Source: Onchidella celtica | Taxonomy: Eukaryota > Mollusca > Gastropoda > Systellommatophora > Onchidiidae | Assembly (NCBI GenBank): GCA_963931925.1 | Contig: OZ007569.1 | Location: 74,782,400-74,846,399, forward strand | Length of the DNA stretch: 64,000 bases | Direction: 5' to 3' | Made by a program: the position numbers and the translations under genes | The notes under the pieces: model-generated | The model's database searches: none | Seen by the model: the letters and a program-made list of their open reading frames with translations, nothing else | Told to the model about the DNA's origin: nothing | Shown: one piece after another, positions 1 through 11,935 of the stretch | How positions within the stretch are numbered: position 1 is the stretch's first letter | Layout of the letters: every line of letters begins with the position of its first letter

Positions 1-2619
1 AATTTGGCCTGTTCATTACCAACACAAATTTTAGTCTCCCCGTGAGAAACAGAACGTCATGGATGCATCCCCGCTCAAAGCATTGGCATCTCATAGACTA
101 TGTCATTGTGAGGAAGACTGACAGAAAGGATGTCCTTGTAACAAAGGCGATGTGTGGTGCCGAGTGTGGAACTGACCACAGACTCATTGTTTGCAAGCTC
201 AGACTAACATTGAGGCGCAATAGACGCCCTCAAGGGAAAGCGCCACCTAAACGCCTAAATGTTTCAAAACTCTGCTCAGCTGAGAAACAGAGCGAGCTCT
301 CATCAGAACTCTCCTCAAAATTGGATTGCGTGACTTTTGACCCTGAGAACATTGAACAGAGCTGGACTGACCTAAATACGACTGTACACTCTTGCGCCAG
401 CAGCACAGTTGGTTTTCCTGTCCGCAAGCACCAGGAATGGTTCAATGATAATGATAATGAAATCAAAGTGCTCATCAAAGAAAAAAATAGTCTCATCCAA
501 GCTCACTGCAGTGACCCCTCTTCCACAGCAAAAGCTGATGCACTGCGTGCATGTAAGGGTGTACTCCAGAAGAAGCTGAGGAAAATGAAAAATGACTGGC
601 TTGAAGAGCGAGTAAGAGAAACTCAGAAATATGCCGACACAAACAACACTAGAAAGTTCTTTGAGAGCCTCCGAGCTGTGTTTGGACCATCCCGCTCTGG
701 CACTACGCCACTTCTTGCGTCAGATGGTTCAACGCGCATTGTTGAATTGAATGCCATAATTCAGCGTTGGGCAGAACATTTCGGAGGTGTGCTAAATCGG
801 CCATCAAATATAAATACTGAGTCCATTGACCGCCTCCCTCAGACTCCTATTAATGCAGCTCTTGCCAAGCCATTCACAGCAAATGAGACCCGAACTGCCA
901 CAAATCAGATGTCCTTTAACAAATCACCAGGCGTGGATTCAATTCCTGCTGAGGTGTATGCCTTCGGTGGAGAAAAGCTTATTGAAAGGTTGACCGAGTT
1001 GTTCAATCATATGTTGAAAGCAGGGAAGCTGCCACAGGACTTCAAAGATGCTTCAATCATCCATCTGTACAAAAACAAAGGGGACAGCCAAGTCTGTGAC
1101 AACCATCGGGGAATCTCTCTACTTTCAATTGCTGGCAAAATATTGCCAAGAATGCTTCTGAATCGCCTTCTTGATCACCTCTCGTCAAATGACTTGCTTC
1201 CCGAGAGCCAATGTGGCTTTCGTAAAGAGAGGGGAACGGCGGATATGATATTTGCTGCCAGACAGATTCAGGAAAAATGCATGGAACAAAATAAAGCGCT
1301 GTATATCACATTTGTTGACCTCACAAAAGCATTTGACACAGTGTGTCGTGAAGGCCTCTGGAAAATCTTGGCGAAGTTTGGGTGTCCACCCGAATTCATC
1401 ACAATAGTGCGCCAGTTTCATGATGGCATGCAAGCTGCTGTCAAAAGCAACGGCAGTGTTTCAGAGCCCTTTGCTGTCACAAATGGGGTAAAACAGGGTT
1501 GTGTCTTAGCCCCAACTCTGTTCAGCATCATGTTCTCTGCAATGCTACAAGAAGCCTTTAGCTCTCCTCATCAAGGGGTAAGCATCAAGTACCGAACTGA
1601 TGGCAGTCTATTCAACCTCAGGAGACTTCAGGCAAAAACCAAAACCAAAAGTACTCAAGTCTGTGACCTACTATTTGCTGATGATTGTGCACTTCTGGCA
1701 CACGATGAGGATAGCATGCAAAACTGTGTTGATAAGTTCTCTAGTGCCTGTGACAACTTTGGCCTCACAATAAGCACAAAGAAGACGGAAGTGCTCCATC
1801 AGCCTACTCCAGACGACAAGTATCCTGTGACCCCAAATATCAAAGTCCATGACAGTCTTCTGAAGGTGTCGGAGAACTTCACCTATCTTGGCAGTACACT
1901 GTCTTCCGCGGCTCGTGTTGATACTGAAATTCTCTCAAGAATCAGCAAAGCCAGCTCTGCATTTGGCAGGCTTCGAAAGAGAGTATGGGATGTTGCCGGC
2001 ATTCGCACAGACACTAAGCTGAAAGTGTACAATGCTGTGGTCCTTCCCACCCTACTCTATGGGGCTGAAACCTCGACAGTGTACCAATCGCATGCCAGAA
2101 AGCTAAATCACTTTCATCTGGCCTGCCTTAGAAAGATCCTAAGGATCAAATGGCAGGATAAAACTCCAGACACTGAGGTCCTCAATCGTGCCAAGGAATT
2201 GAGCATCTTCTGCCACCTGAAAAAAATTCAGCTACGTTGGGCAGGACATGTTGTCAGAATGCCCGACTCCAGACTCCCTAAGCAAATCTTCTTCTCTGAG
2301 CTCTCCAATGGAACGAGGAATGTTGGGGCCCCAAAGAGACGTTACAAAGACACTCTCAAGCAATCACTGAAGGCCTTTGCCATTGATGTGAGTGAGTGGG
2401 AAAAAGCTCTCGCTTGATCGTGCAAATTGGAGGGCGGCCCTTACCAGAGGCAGCAAAGCATGGGAAGCTGACAGAGTCCAGCAGGCTATCAAAAAAAGAG
2501 AACGGCGCAAGAAAAGGCCCAGTGGTACTGAACCAACGGAGCACTCTTGTCATTTATGCGGAAGGGTCTTCAGGGCAAAAATAGGACTTATCAGTCACAT
2601 GAGAAGCCATAAGTCATGA
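1..2619 (+). CDS. non-LTR retrotransposon ORF2 (endonuclease tail, reverse transcriptase, zinc finger), 5' partial, one frameshift
   Basis: Copy-and-paste retrotransposon polyprotein; the frame is already open at the window edge. The first ~60 residues are the end of an APE-type endonuclease (WMHPRSKHWHLIDY, then GTDHR). Reverse transcriptase follows: LYKNKGD near 1066, NHRGISLL, QCGFRKERGT, AFDTV near 1330, GVKQGCVLAPTLF and the catalytic FADD near 1674. After it come the YLGSTLSS and LRWAGHVVRMPD blocks typical of this family. The main frame stops at 2417, but the reading resumes one frame over (LSLDRANW) and ends at 2619 in a C2H2 finger (C-x2-C-x12-H-x4-H). Removing one A from the A5 run near 2400 rejoins the frames, so the break is a homopolymer indel, real or technical. 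No RNase H is visible. The clade is uncertain: it resembles the elements often labelled craniofacial development protein 2-like. Confidence 0.9.
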
Positions 2620-2739
2620 AAGAACAGTCTTTCCATTCTGTCCTCTGTGTCCTTTAGTTCTCTTTATTGTCCATGTGTTGAAATTCTCAACAATTTCTGT
2701 TCTTTATTCCTCTGGTGTTGTTAAGGTCATCATCATACC

Positions 2740-3190
2740 TGATGGACGAACTATTATTATGTTAAGAATTTTACCTTTTATCCCATCAAGGCCACAAGCT
2801 TTGTTTACATTTAAACTAGAAAAGATTCTAATTACCTCAGGCTCGCTCACAACAATGGGCTCCTCATTTAAAAAATTGTTCAATGATTTTGTTTTTATCT
2901 CCTCTATATTTTCTGTGAAGTCATGGGTGTCAAAACGAGCATAGAATTTATTTAGTTCATTGACATATTCATGTCCATTTTGAACATCAATACGTGTTTG
3001 TTTAGGTGAGTATCCCACGACTCTCTTCAGGCAGTTCCATGCGTCCCTGTGATTATTTGACTCAAACTGTTGTTCAAGTTTATTTTCATACCCATCTTTG
3101 ACTATTTTAATTTTTGCTTTCAGTTTCTTTTGAATCTCTTTCTTACCCTGTGCACTCTTCTTCATGAACATTCTCTTCTTTTCAGTTAAT
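2740..3190 (-). pseudogene. fragment of a second non-LTR retrotransposon reverse transcriptase
   Basis: The minus-strand frame encodes a lysine-rich linker, the segment RDAWNCLKRVVGYSPKQ, and FSSLNVNKACGLDGIKGKIL. This is the stretch between endonuclease and RT, ending at the first RT block (KACGxDGI) of CR1/Jockey/L2-type LINEs. The similarity breaks off near 2745, before any catalytic motif, and nothing recognisable precedes 3190, so it is truncated at both ends. It lies antisense and directly downstream of the first LINE. Confidence 0.6.
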
Positions 3191-3274
3191 AATAATTTTA
3201 TATATCTAATAAATATCTAAAAACAGGAGTAAAATTAGCCAGTTATTTCTGCAAAAAGCTAGTAAGCTTACTTA

Positions 3275-4168
3275 TTTAACCAAGTCAGATATTAAAGCGA
3301 GAGAAGTAAAACAAGTAGGTACAATAAACTCGATTGTTTGGCAGAATGCAATTAAAACATGGTTAGATTTAGAAAAAAGGGACAAGGAAAAAGAAAACGA
3401 TACTGCTCCAAATAGGTTAGGCCAGCAACCGCTATTCAACAACAATAATATTAGATATAGAAATAAGCCACTGGGGATAGAAAAATGGGTCAAAGGGGGA
3501 ATTAAATATTTGTATCAAATAATAAATGAAAACAACTGGAAAACCTTGCAAGATATTGCTGGGATAATTGGACATTGTCCTTGTATCCATTTCGACTATT
3601 GGGCAGTTACAAATGCTTTTAAAAAAGAATGGAAGGACATTTTTGTAAAAAACCAGAACGGAAGACAGACCTCCTTTGTATACAGAAGATGAGGTAGATG
3701 AAAATGTAAAAGATATTTTTAAACTAACGAATAAAGAAATTAGAAAGAAATTAATAAATAACAAAAACGCCACGATCTGTAGCTGGGGTTTCTGGAAACG
3801 AAAATACAATGTTGACATTTATCCTTATTTTGAAAGCGGGTATAGAGCTTGTAAAGAAACCAGATTGAGGCTCTTACATTTTAAAATCCTACACAATATT
3901 TACCCAACGAATATTCTCTTATATAAAATGAAAATAAAAGAAAGTAATAAATGCGAGCACTGTAAGACGCCTGATTTTATAGAACATTTCTTTTTCTATT
4001 GCAGAAAATTGAAAGACTATTGGCCTTATGTGACCCAGTATATTTTGAATAAAACCGGTACAAGAATTTAAATAAATGAGAAAATTGCACTTTTTGGAAT
4101 ATTACGTGGGGACTTAGACTATATCGTAAATCAAAATACTATTGATGATATTAACACTGTACTACTAG
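3275..4168 (+). pseudogene. L1/Tx1-like LINE ORF2 C-terminal region, frameshifted, interrupted by a solo LTR
   Basis: Two overlapping frames (about 3275-3692 and 3676-4071) read as the C-terminal part of an L1/Tx1-type ORF2. They contain a WGFWKRKYNVDIYP-type segment, then RLLHFKILHNIYPTNILLYKMKI and a zf-RVT-like cysteine/histidine cluster (CEHCKTPDFIEHFFFYC). A frameshift lies near 3675 and a stop at 4069. The reading continues in another frame to 4168 (GILRGDLDY, then DDINTVLLV), where an LTR is inserted; it resumes at 5404. The RT core itself is absent, so this is a 5'-truncated copy. Confidence 0.7.
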
Positions 4169-5398
4169 TGTCACGAGTGGAGTGAGTGCAATTAAGGGGA
4201 TTGCTACAGAGCGGGTGTAGAGTAAGAAGGGCTCACGGCAGACAGGTAGGGAAAGACGTGAAAGGAAGAGAGTAAAATTAACGCACGAAGACAAGTAAGG
4301 AAAGCGTGCATGTTATGAGTGGTGGGGGTCTGAATGAGGCGAAAGCGCTGTATTACTATCACTGCAAGTTAGAAGGTCCTACTGAACGGACGCTAGTAAG
4401 AGCCCAGCGGGCGGACATAAGGGGAGCAGTCGAGAGACCAGTGAGAGAGTTTTTCCAGTGATGACTGGTAGGTAGAACGTTGATTGATAATTATGATTGA
4501 TGTATTATATTATATTCGTCTATTACCATGATGTAAATAAGTATATGTGAGGAATGTGGAAGTCCTTGATATTGGATATAGCAATGTGCGCCATGAGCGA
4601 TAGATGAAAGTGAGTTCATGGATTTGTAGCGCGAGTGAGTAGTGTGTACTCCGATGGAGGTGTGTTACCGTAAGATGTGTGGTGAGTGAAAGGTGAACTA
4701 GTGTGTGTACGCTTCATGGGTTGTAAGGAGAGGCGGAGTGAATAGAAATGGTAGGGTATTATACCAATGTAATGTTATTCTTGTAGGTGCCGAGGTCGGG
4801 CCAAAGAGCGCCGCCTACGGTGATAGGCCAGCATAGGGCCGGAGGCCACACATAGGCCAGAAGTGAGGCTGTCAGTGCAGGACAGTAGAGGCACATAAAG
4901 TCGTGGCAGTCAGGCCACGGACAGGGACGTAGATATGAGCGTGAATGTGATAATGTACTATTGCCATGTTGATGGGCTAGGAACTAATAATGTACTATTG
5001 CCATGTTGAGGGGCTATTGAAATGATAATGTGTTATTGCCCTGCTGAGGTGCTAGGGGAGTGCTAAGGTGTATGACAATAGGAAGGTGATATTGAGAGAC
5101 TGCGGTGCCAGTGAATTATTAATGTGCTATTAAGACCCTGAGGGGAGAGGCTGAGGCCGAAGTGCCTTTAGGAGTAACTACCGGGTTGTGGATCCGAGGG
5201 AGAGTGTGTGTGAGAATAAGGCCGTTGTACGGCAGTTAATCCCAATAATATAATGTATGCAATTGCGCTATTATCTGTATAATTATGTTTAATAAATGTG
5301 TGAGTCTGATGGATTGTTCTGTTAAGTGTTAAACTTGTTTGTTCGTGATTGTTGTCCTGTCATAAACTATTACATCTCCCAGTCTGGGATTTGTGACA
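4169..5398 (+). mobile_element. solo LTR, family A, copy 1 (5-bp target duplication ACTAG)
   Basis: The segment begins TGTCACGAG and ends TTTGTGACA, giving the TG...CA ends of an LTR, and is flanked on both sides by ACTAG (4164-4168 and 5399-5403). A second copy at 9225-10400 shares both ends and most of the body. AATAAA lies near 5290, about 110 bp before the end, as expected for the R region. Short repeats around TAATGTACTATTGCC occur near 4950-5035. No coding capacity. A 5-bp duplication fits Gypsy, BEL or Copia integrases; the family cannot be named without an internal region. The strand is inferred from the AATAAA position. Confidence 0.85.
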
Positions 5399-5403
5399 AC
5401 TAG

Positions 5404-5516
5404 TTGCTAAAATGTGTGTCGGTAAAGTGAAATATGACAAATTAATGAATCTTAAATTTGTATTTGAGGCAGAAATGCAGGTAAGAGAAAAAATATCTGA
5501 AGGTATATCCGGATAA
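5404..5516 (+). pseudogene. distal end of the L1/Tx1-like LINE ORF2, split off by the solo LTR
   Basis: Leaving out the LTR and one ACTAG copy, the frame LLV before 4168 runs into AKMCVGKVKYDKLMNLKFVF and on to a stop at 5514-5516. AKMCxxKVKYG is a usual C-terminal block of L1/Tx1-type ORF2 proteins. The LTR therefore integrated into an existing LINE. Confidence 0.65.
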
Positions 5517-6339
5517 ATAATCAAAGAATGAACGGATGATTGAAAAGTGTGGAGAATGTGTGAATGAAATAAGAGTAAAATGAAAGCAAATAAACTTTAA
5601 AAAAAAGGGCAATGACGAAAAAATGAAAATGCAAAAACTAATACATGACAATGTATTCCAAAGTGCATGAAGTAAAGTAAAATTAGTATACGGTCGTATA
5701 CTAATTTTTATTATTCTATCACTGGCAATATATTATTACCATGTAATATAATAATTGATTATGTCTTGCCGCATCTGGCTGATAATAACCTATTTATTTC
5801 TTTATTCTTATTTTTATCTCTTTTCCTTTCTTCTTTCTGTTTATCTTTTCTGTATTACTTGCATTTGTATATGCTGAGATTTTTAAACATTATATCTTTA
5901 TTATTTAATTATAGCTGTTTTTCACGCACACCATAATAATTTGTATATGACGCATACACTCAGTTTGTTTTTTTTAAAAATTAAATTAAATTTTATTATT
6001 ATTATTTTTTTACCAGCTGTTGAAACTGAACTGTAAAAACCGCCAGCTGATAAAGAAAAGACCAAAAATGGTCCGAGAACAGCCGACAACACAGATTTCA
6101 ACAACTGACAATTATGGGATATAAAAGACTTCAATTGGGTTCGAGCCTCAGAATAGTCCTTATAGACAGCCGTCTATTTATTTACTGGACTATTATCAGG
6201 TCATATACGTACTTTCATACTTATCTATTTATTCATTTTAACTAGCCACTGTGAACTAGACTTCTCTACGTATTTATTTGCGAACTCACTTATAATTATG
6301 GATACCTTTTTAAAGTAGTTTTCTTCGGTTAATTATACT
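5517..6339. other. AT-rich spacer with a perfect short palindrome
   Basis: No gene seen. At 5679-5708 a 13-nt arm (AAAATTAGTATAC) is followed after 4 nt by its exact reverse complement. The rest is AT-rich, including a T-rich and ATT-rich tract at 5960-6010. Confidence 0.5.
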
Positions 6340-6566
6340 ATTTAGTGATCTCCAATCACCGAGCCATGCACGAAATGAATGCATTGCATTTGAATCTGAG
6401 CCCCCCCCCCCCCCCCCCAATGAGATGGTATGCTCGGTCGACCGTCAGGACACCGGCTGGCAAAGAAAGTTGATACCTCGCGAATGAAATCTGGGTCCAT
6501 CCTGGGATCGAACCCGATACCTTTGGCTTCGAACTCGAGCGCTCTACCAACGAGACAACAACACAC
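6340..6566 (-). mobile_element. tRNA-derived SINE
   Basis: Reading the minus strand from 6560, a tRNA D-arm-like A box (TCGTTGGTAGAGCGC) is followed by a B box (GGTTCGATCCC) near 6512. The anticodon region does not fold convincingly, and about 140 bp of unrelated body follow, including a C18 run at 6401-6418. This is the layout of a tRNA-derived SINE rather than a functional tRNA. Confidence 0.6.
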
Positions 6567-6929
6567 TACGGTACTAGAATGTATACAGTGAGAGCAAGCG
6601 AGTCGAATGAAGGCGAATGAAATTTAAGTGCAGACCTTCGCTGACAATCCCTCACTTTTTTTTGCTGTTTGGAGGAATGACCCGAAATGAATGAAAGGTG
6701 AACCCAGTGTAGCGCGCGCAACGCATTTCCTGTAGATTAAAATCACCATTCGACGTGAGGATAATACCCCGCACCCCAAAAAAGGTGGGGAAGGCGGATC
6801 CATTGTGCTTGCACATTAAGAGATCGAGGGTGTAGAAATCCAATTTTTTTCCTTGGCAATATGAGTTATTTCTTTTCTTTCTTTCTAGCGGACGCAGAGA
6901 AAGTGCAAAGTGACGAACCCTTTACATGT

Positions 6930-8290
6930 GGGTGTACGCAAAGAATGTAGAAGTAACAAGGAGCTTCGGGCGCTCCCCGTTACTTTAGCACTAGCGTCAA
7001 GCGACATCGGTGCGAACCGTCTTGCTAGCTAGGAAGCGCGGTAAACAATACCCGGGTAGTCGGCGGTAAAGGGAAAGTTAATAGAAAATAGTCGAAGAAT
7101 TGCTGCAGAATCTAGGACATAATGACTGTCACAGACCAACAATAATCAAGACTGCTACGTGCTCAATTGTAAATTATTTTTCTATTTTCATATTTCAAGC
7201 ATCTGATCTAAATATTTGTGTTGTTTTGGTTTTAATTAGAAAAGATGTCTAAAGGTGTTTTTTTTTTACATGACGCGTTTCCTTTAGATAAAGCATCTAC
7301 CAATAACCATTCCAAATCTTCTCTGCAACAATTGTTGATTGGTAAAATTGTTGCGCTTATAATAGAAACAAACATTACGTCCTTTTACTTTTAAAACAGC
7401 AATTAAAATGACAGTATGAAAGAAATGCATTTATTGCAGGGCATTTTGTGAACGAAACAATAACATCTCAGAGATGGAGGTGAGGGAAAGTACAGACAGT
7501 AAAGTACATTCTTATTCATTTAAACTTAAAGTATAGATTGGTATTGTATATTCTCATTCATTGACTAAAATAAGTATAGATTGTTGAAATACATTCTTAA
7601 TGATCTTATTCAACAACGGAGTTTAACTGATAAAGTGCATTCTCATTAATTAACTAAGTTATAGATTGGTGGAGTACATTCTCATTCATTGACTAACACA
7701 TGCTTTGGTACCTGAGTTACACATTGATAAAGTACATTCTCAATTCATTGACTAAGATATAGATTGGTAAAGTATATTCTTAATTAAGTAAAGTACATTC
7801 TCATTCAACAGCTAAGTTTTAGATTGGTACAGAACTTCAGTAACTAAGTAAAAGATTGGTAAGGTATATTCTCACTGAACAACTGAATTGTAGATTCATT
7901 TCATCAAATGGGAGTATTAAAAATGCTTGTTTGGGCCTTGTTGTTTAGTCAAATCTTGTCATTATATGGTACTACAAATAAGAGAGGAAACCGTACAGGT
8001 CTGTTTTAAGGAGACGGTAGAAAGATAGATCGGATCTACTGCTTTTGTTACAGTTGCAATTCACAGCTGAACACCAATGACATTGTACATTTCTAGATTT
8101 TGCGGTTTATATTGTTGAAATAAGCAAGTTGTACACAAACTGCAATGAAAACCCTATGACACCCCTCTACTTGGCCACCGTTCTACCGCGCTTGCTCGGG
8201 TCGCTCCCGTTGATAACCGATGTCGCATTCGGCGGCAAGTGAACCATCTTATTATTTCTACAATCTTTGGTGTACGCCTACGCAAAGTTC
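6930..8290. repeat. old inverted-repeat pair enclosing a degenerate ~42-bp tandem array
   Basis: The sequence near 6930-7060 (GTGTACGCAAAGAATGTAGA, GCGACATCGG, AGCGCGGTA) reappears in the same order, reverse-complemented and diverged, at about 8165-8285. Between them, 7498-7895 holds about nine loose copies of a unit like AAAGTACATTCTCATTCATT plus TAGATTGGT. No coding frame. It could be a decayed TIR element with a minisatellite core; the borders are approximate. Confidence 0.4.
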
Positions 8291-8816
8291 ATGCATACCG
8301 GGCAGCGTTTTCCACCTACGCATAAGGCCTACACCACCATAATATAACCAATTACAGACAATTCATGCATACGGCCATAGGAGTAGAGACTTTTTACATA
8401 CACCGTAAGGGCTGGCAATAATTGAGCTGGGGGCGGGGGGAAGAGGGGGGGGGGGGGAGTGAAAGAGAGAAGATACCAAAAGTTTACGGATTTCAACATT
8501 CAAAAGACATTAAAAAAAAATACAACATTGCTGCGAATGGCCGTGGAAATTACAACGATTTGTAAATATCATTTCCATAATAATCATACTCTGCATTGAA
8601 TAAAGCCTGCCCAATCCTTGCCCGGTTTGTCTGAATGAGCTAAACTAAATAAAGCTGCACTTTGAAAATGAGCAACAGCTTTCAGCTCCTATATGGCATT
8701 CCAAGTTATTCCCTCAAGATCCATCCCCTTTCCCTTACCCGGATATTTCAGAATAACTTCCGTATAATCTGGAATATTATGTTTTCTCCCCCACCCCCGG
8801 GATATTCTAGAATAGA

Positions 8817-9224
8817 GATGGATGGATGGATGGATGGATGGATGGATGGATGGATGGACGGACGGACGGACGGACGGACGGACGGACAGACGGTCGGACG
8901 GACGGATGGATGGATGGATGGATGGATGGATGGATGGATGGATGGATGGATGGATGGATGGATGGATAGACAGACAGGCAAGACAGACAGGCAAGCATGC
9001 AGACAGATAGAAAGATAGATAGGTAGATAGACAGACAGACTGAGAGATAGATAGATAAATAGATATACATACAGACAGAAAGATAGATGGATTGAGAGAC
9101 AGACAGACAGACAGAGACAGAAAGATCAAAAGATGGATAGACAGGCAGATAGACAGGCAAGCACACAGACAGACAGAAAGATCAAAAGATGGATAGACAG
9201 GCAGATAAACAGGCAAGCACACAG
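8817..9224 (+). repeat. GATG/GACG/GACA tetranucleotide microsatellite
   Basis: Runs of GATG, GACG, GATG, then GACA/GATA. The long open frames on both strands (WMDG and SIHP repeats) are by-products of stop-free tetranucleotide repeats, not genes. Confidence 0.95.
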
Positions 9225-10400
9225 TGTCACGAGCGAGTGGGCGAGGGTCAATAAGTGCGAGGAAGGGACTTGAAGCGTGCATGTTGTGAGTGAAGTTGAG
9301 GCGTAGTAGAGGCAAAATCTGAATAGTCAGATCACTGCAAGTTAAGAAGTCCAAGGAGACAGACGTGAGAAAGCAGTCGGGAGATTGTGTGTTTTCCAGT
9401 GATGACTGGTAGGTTGAACTATGATTGATAATTATGGTGATTGATGTACTATGTTCTCCTATGACCATGATGTAAATACGTTATATGTGAGGAATGTGAA
9501 AGTCATTGATTACTGTGTATAGAGATGTGCGCAATGAGCGATAGATGTAAGTTAGGATCATGGATTCGTAGCGAGTCTGAGTACTGTGTAATACGGTGGA
9601 GGTGTGTTACCGTAGAGAAGTGCAGATCATGTGTGGTGAGTGAAATGTGGACTATTGTGTGTACGCTTGATGGTTCGTAATGAGTGGTGAAGTGGATAGT
9701 AATTGTATGGTGTTATACATATGTAATGTTATTTCTATAGGTGCCGGGGTCGGGCAGAGAAGCCACCCGCGGTGAGCGGACTTGTGCCGGGATCGGGCCG
9801 TGAGGCTACCCGTAGTGAAGAGACTAGCACAGGGGATAGGCCAGCATAAGGAATTGCTTGGGTTGGGCAGAAGGCTACCCACAGGCCTGCCTGAGTGAAG
9901 CTGTCGCGCAGGACAGCGGGAGCACATGAGTCGTGGCAGTCTGGCCACAGACAGGGACGTTGTTATTGAAATGTTAATGTGCTATTAAGATGTTACTGTG
10001 CTATTGAGATACTAATGTGCTATTGAAATATTAATGTGCTATTGAAATATTAATGTGCTATTAAGACCTCGAGGGGAGATTGAGATACGGAGATTAGGTT
10101 GAGCAGGAGCCAATAAGAGAGGCCAGCAAGTAGTATATATATGGATGTGAGGCTGAGGCCAGAGCATAGTAGGAAGTAACTACCGGGTTGTGGACCCGGA
10201 GAAGAATGAATGTTGGGAATACTGACCATTGAATGGTATTTGAATTAATTAATGTAATGTATGTAATTGCACAGATATCTTATCTTTATATATAATAAAT
10301 GTGTGAGTCTGTTTGGTTGTTCTGTTAAGTGTTATACTTGTTCGTTCGTGATTGTTGTCCTGTCGTAATTATTACATCTCCCAGTCTGGGATTTGTGACA
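9225..10400 (+). mobile_element. solo LTR, family A, copy 2 (5-bp target duplication CACAG)
   Basis: It starts TGTCACGAG, ends ATTTGTGACA and is flanked by CACAG at 9220-9224 and 10401-10405. It shares most of its length with copy 1 at 4169, including the stretch ending TCCCAGTCTGGGATTTGTGACA-type just before the border. A TATA-like AGTATATATATGG lies near 10133 and AATAAA near 10293. Units around TTAATGTGCTATTGAAA are repeated at 9970-10060 and differ in number and sequence from copy 1. It landed in the GACA/GATA microsatellite. Confidence 0.85.
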
Positions 10401-10800
<400 letters not shown>

Positions 10801-11595
10801 CACCGACAGAGACAGACAGACAGTCAAACAAACAATGCAGTGTGAATACCGTTGGGCTATGAAACACAGAAACCCAGAACTCCCAATTAATCAAAAGGGA
10901 AAAAAATTCTCTGGTAGGCACAGTGTCCACGCTAAAGCGAATATAGAAAATATATCTGAACCGTGATCATAACTCTACATTTTCTCTCACTAGGGCCACT
11001 TGGAAACTGTCCCTAGAGAACCCGCAATTGGGAGATAATGAAATTCTTTCGAGAAGTTCATAACTGATAAGAAATATTTGGCAAAAAAACCAAACAAAAC
11101 AACAATATCTGCAGTAAACATTGTAGGTATACACTTGAACCGTTTCATTTTGGAGCCATCAATATCCCACGCAACCGCTCTCATAAAGGTGGTAAAGGGA
11201 AATAACGTTCGCCAAACAAACCACATTAAACATTAAGCTATTATCTCCCCTGTCTTGGCTCTGCCGAGAATATTGGTTTTCGGGTTTTTACGTGAACTGT
11301 AGTCCATTTTGTCCTTTGTAATTTTGTAACATTCAGTTAAACGAGCAGTCCGCGATACAGAAGTGAGAGACACATGTATAGCTGTAGGCCTGAGTGTCTC
11401 CGTGGGTGTGGGTTTGGGGTAAAGGGTGTTTGTTTGGTATGTCTGTGGGTTGATTTGAGGTCTTTATTTTAGGAGGTTCGCTGCCCTTGGCATTTACACC
11501 TCACTTTACTTGTTTTATTATTTCTTGTTCTGGCGGGGGCGGGGGGGGGGGGGGGGGGGGGAGATAATATGGATAAATTTTAATCTATTAATTTC

Positions 11596-11935
11596 AATTT
11601 TGCCCGGGCAGCGGCCTTTCGGTCTGCTCTTTACGATTTCCAACTGCCAAGGTATCTTTAACGTGCGCAACGTGTACACGGGCCCTCCGATTTTTTTCGT
11701 CCTTATCCGAGAAGACTAGGTACTCGATCCTACCCCCCAATAGGACCAGGGCCTTGAAAATATGAGAAAAATCCAATTTCCAAGAACTACTCGATCCTAC
11801 CCCCCAATAGGACCAGGGACTTGAAAATATGAGAAAAATCCACTTTCCAACATGCCTGCACTGCCCGGGTTTAGAACCCGGGACCCTTGGCATGAGAGGC
11901 GAGCACCTTGCCTCTAGACCACCTTGTCCACTTGT
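11596..11935 (-). mobile_element. tRNA-derived SINE with an internal 66-bp duplication
   Basis: On the minus strand a tRNA-like head starts near 11930 (AAGGTGGTCTAGAGGC, with a B-box-like CCGGGTTCTAAACCCGG). A body with two 66-bp direct repeats follows (around 11725-11790 and 11790-11855, marked by TCGATCCTACCCCCCAATAG), then a conserved-looking block around 11650-11690 (ACGTGTACACGGGCCCTCCG on the plus strand). The SINE sits in the start of the 37-bp minisatellite, which is present on both sides, so it inserted later. Confidence 0.55.

Noticed and set aside
6480-6566. Functional tRNA gene on the minus strand (also 11870-11930)
   Set aside because: A and B boxes are present, but the anticodon and acceptor stems do not fold and a SINE body follows.
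8689-9468. Long minus-strand frame of 259 codons
   Set aside because: It is the translation of GATG/GACA repeats running into a solo LTR; the tetranucleotide unit has no stops.
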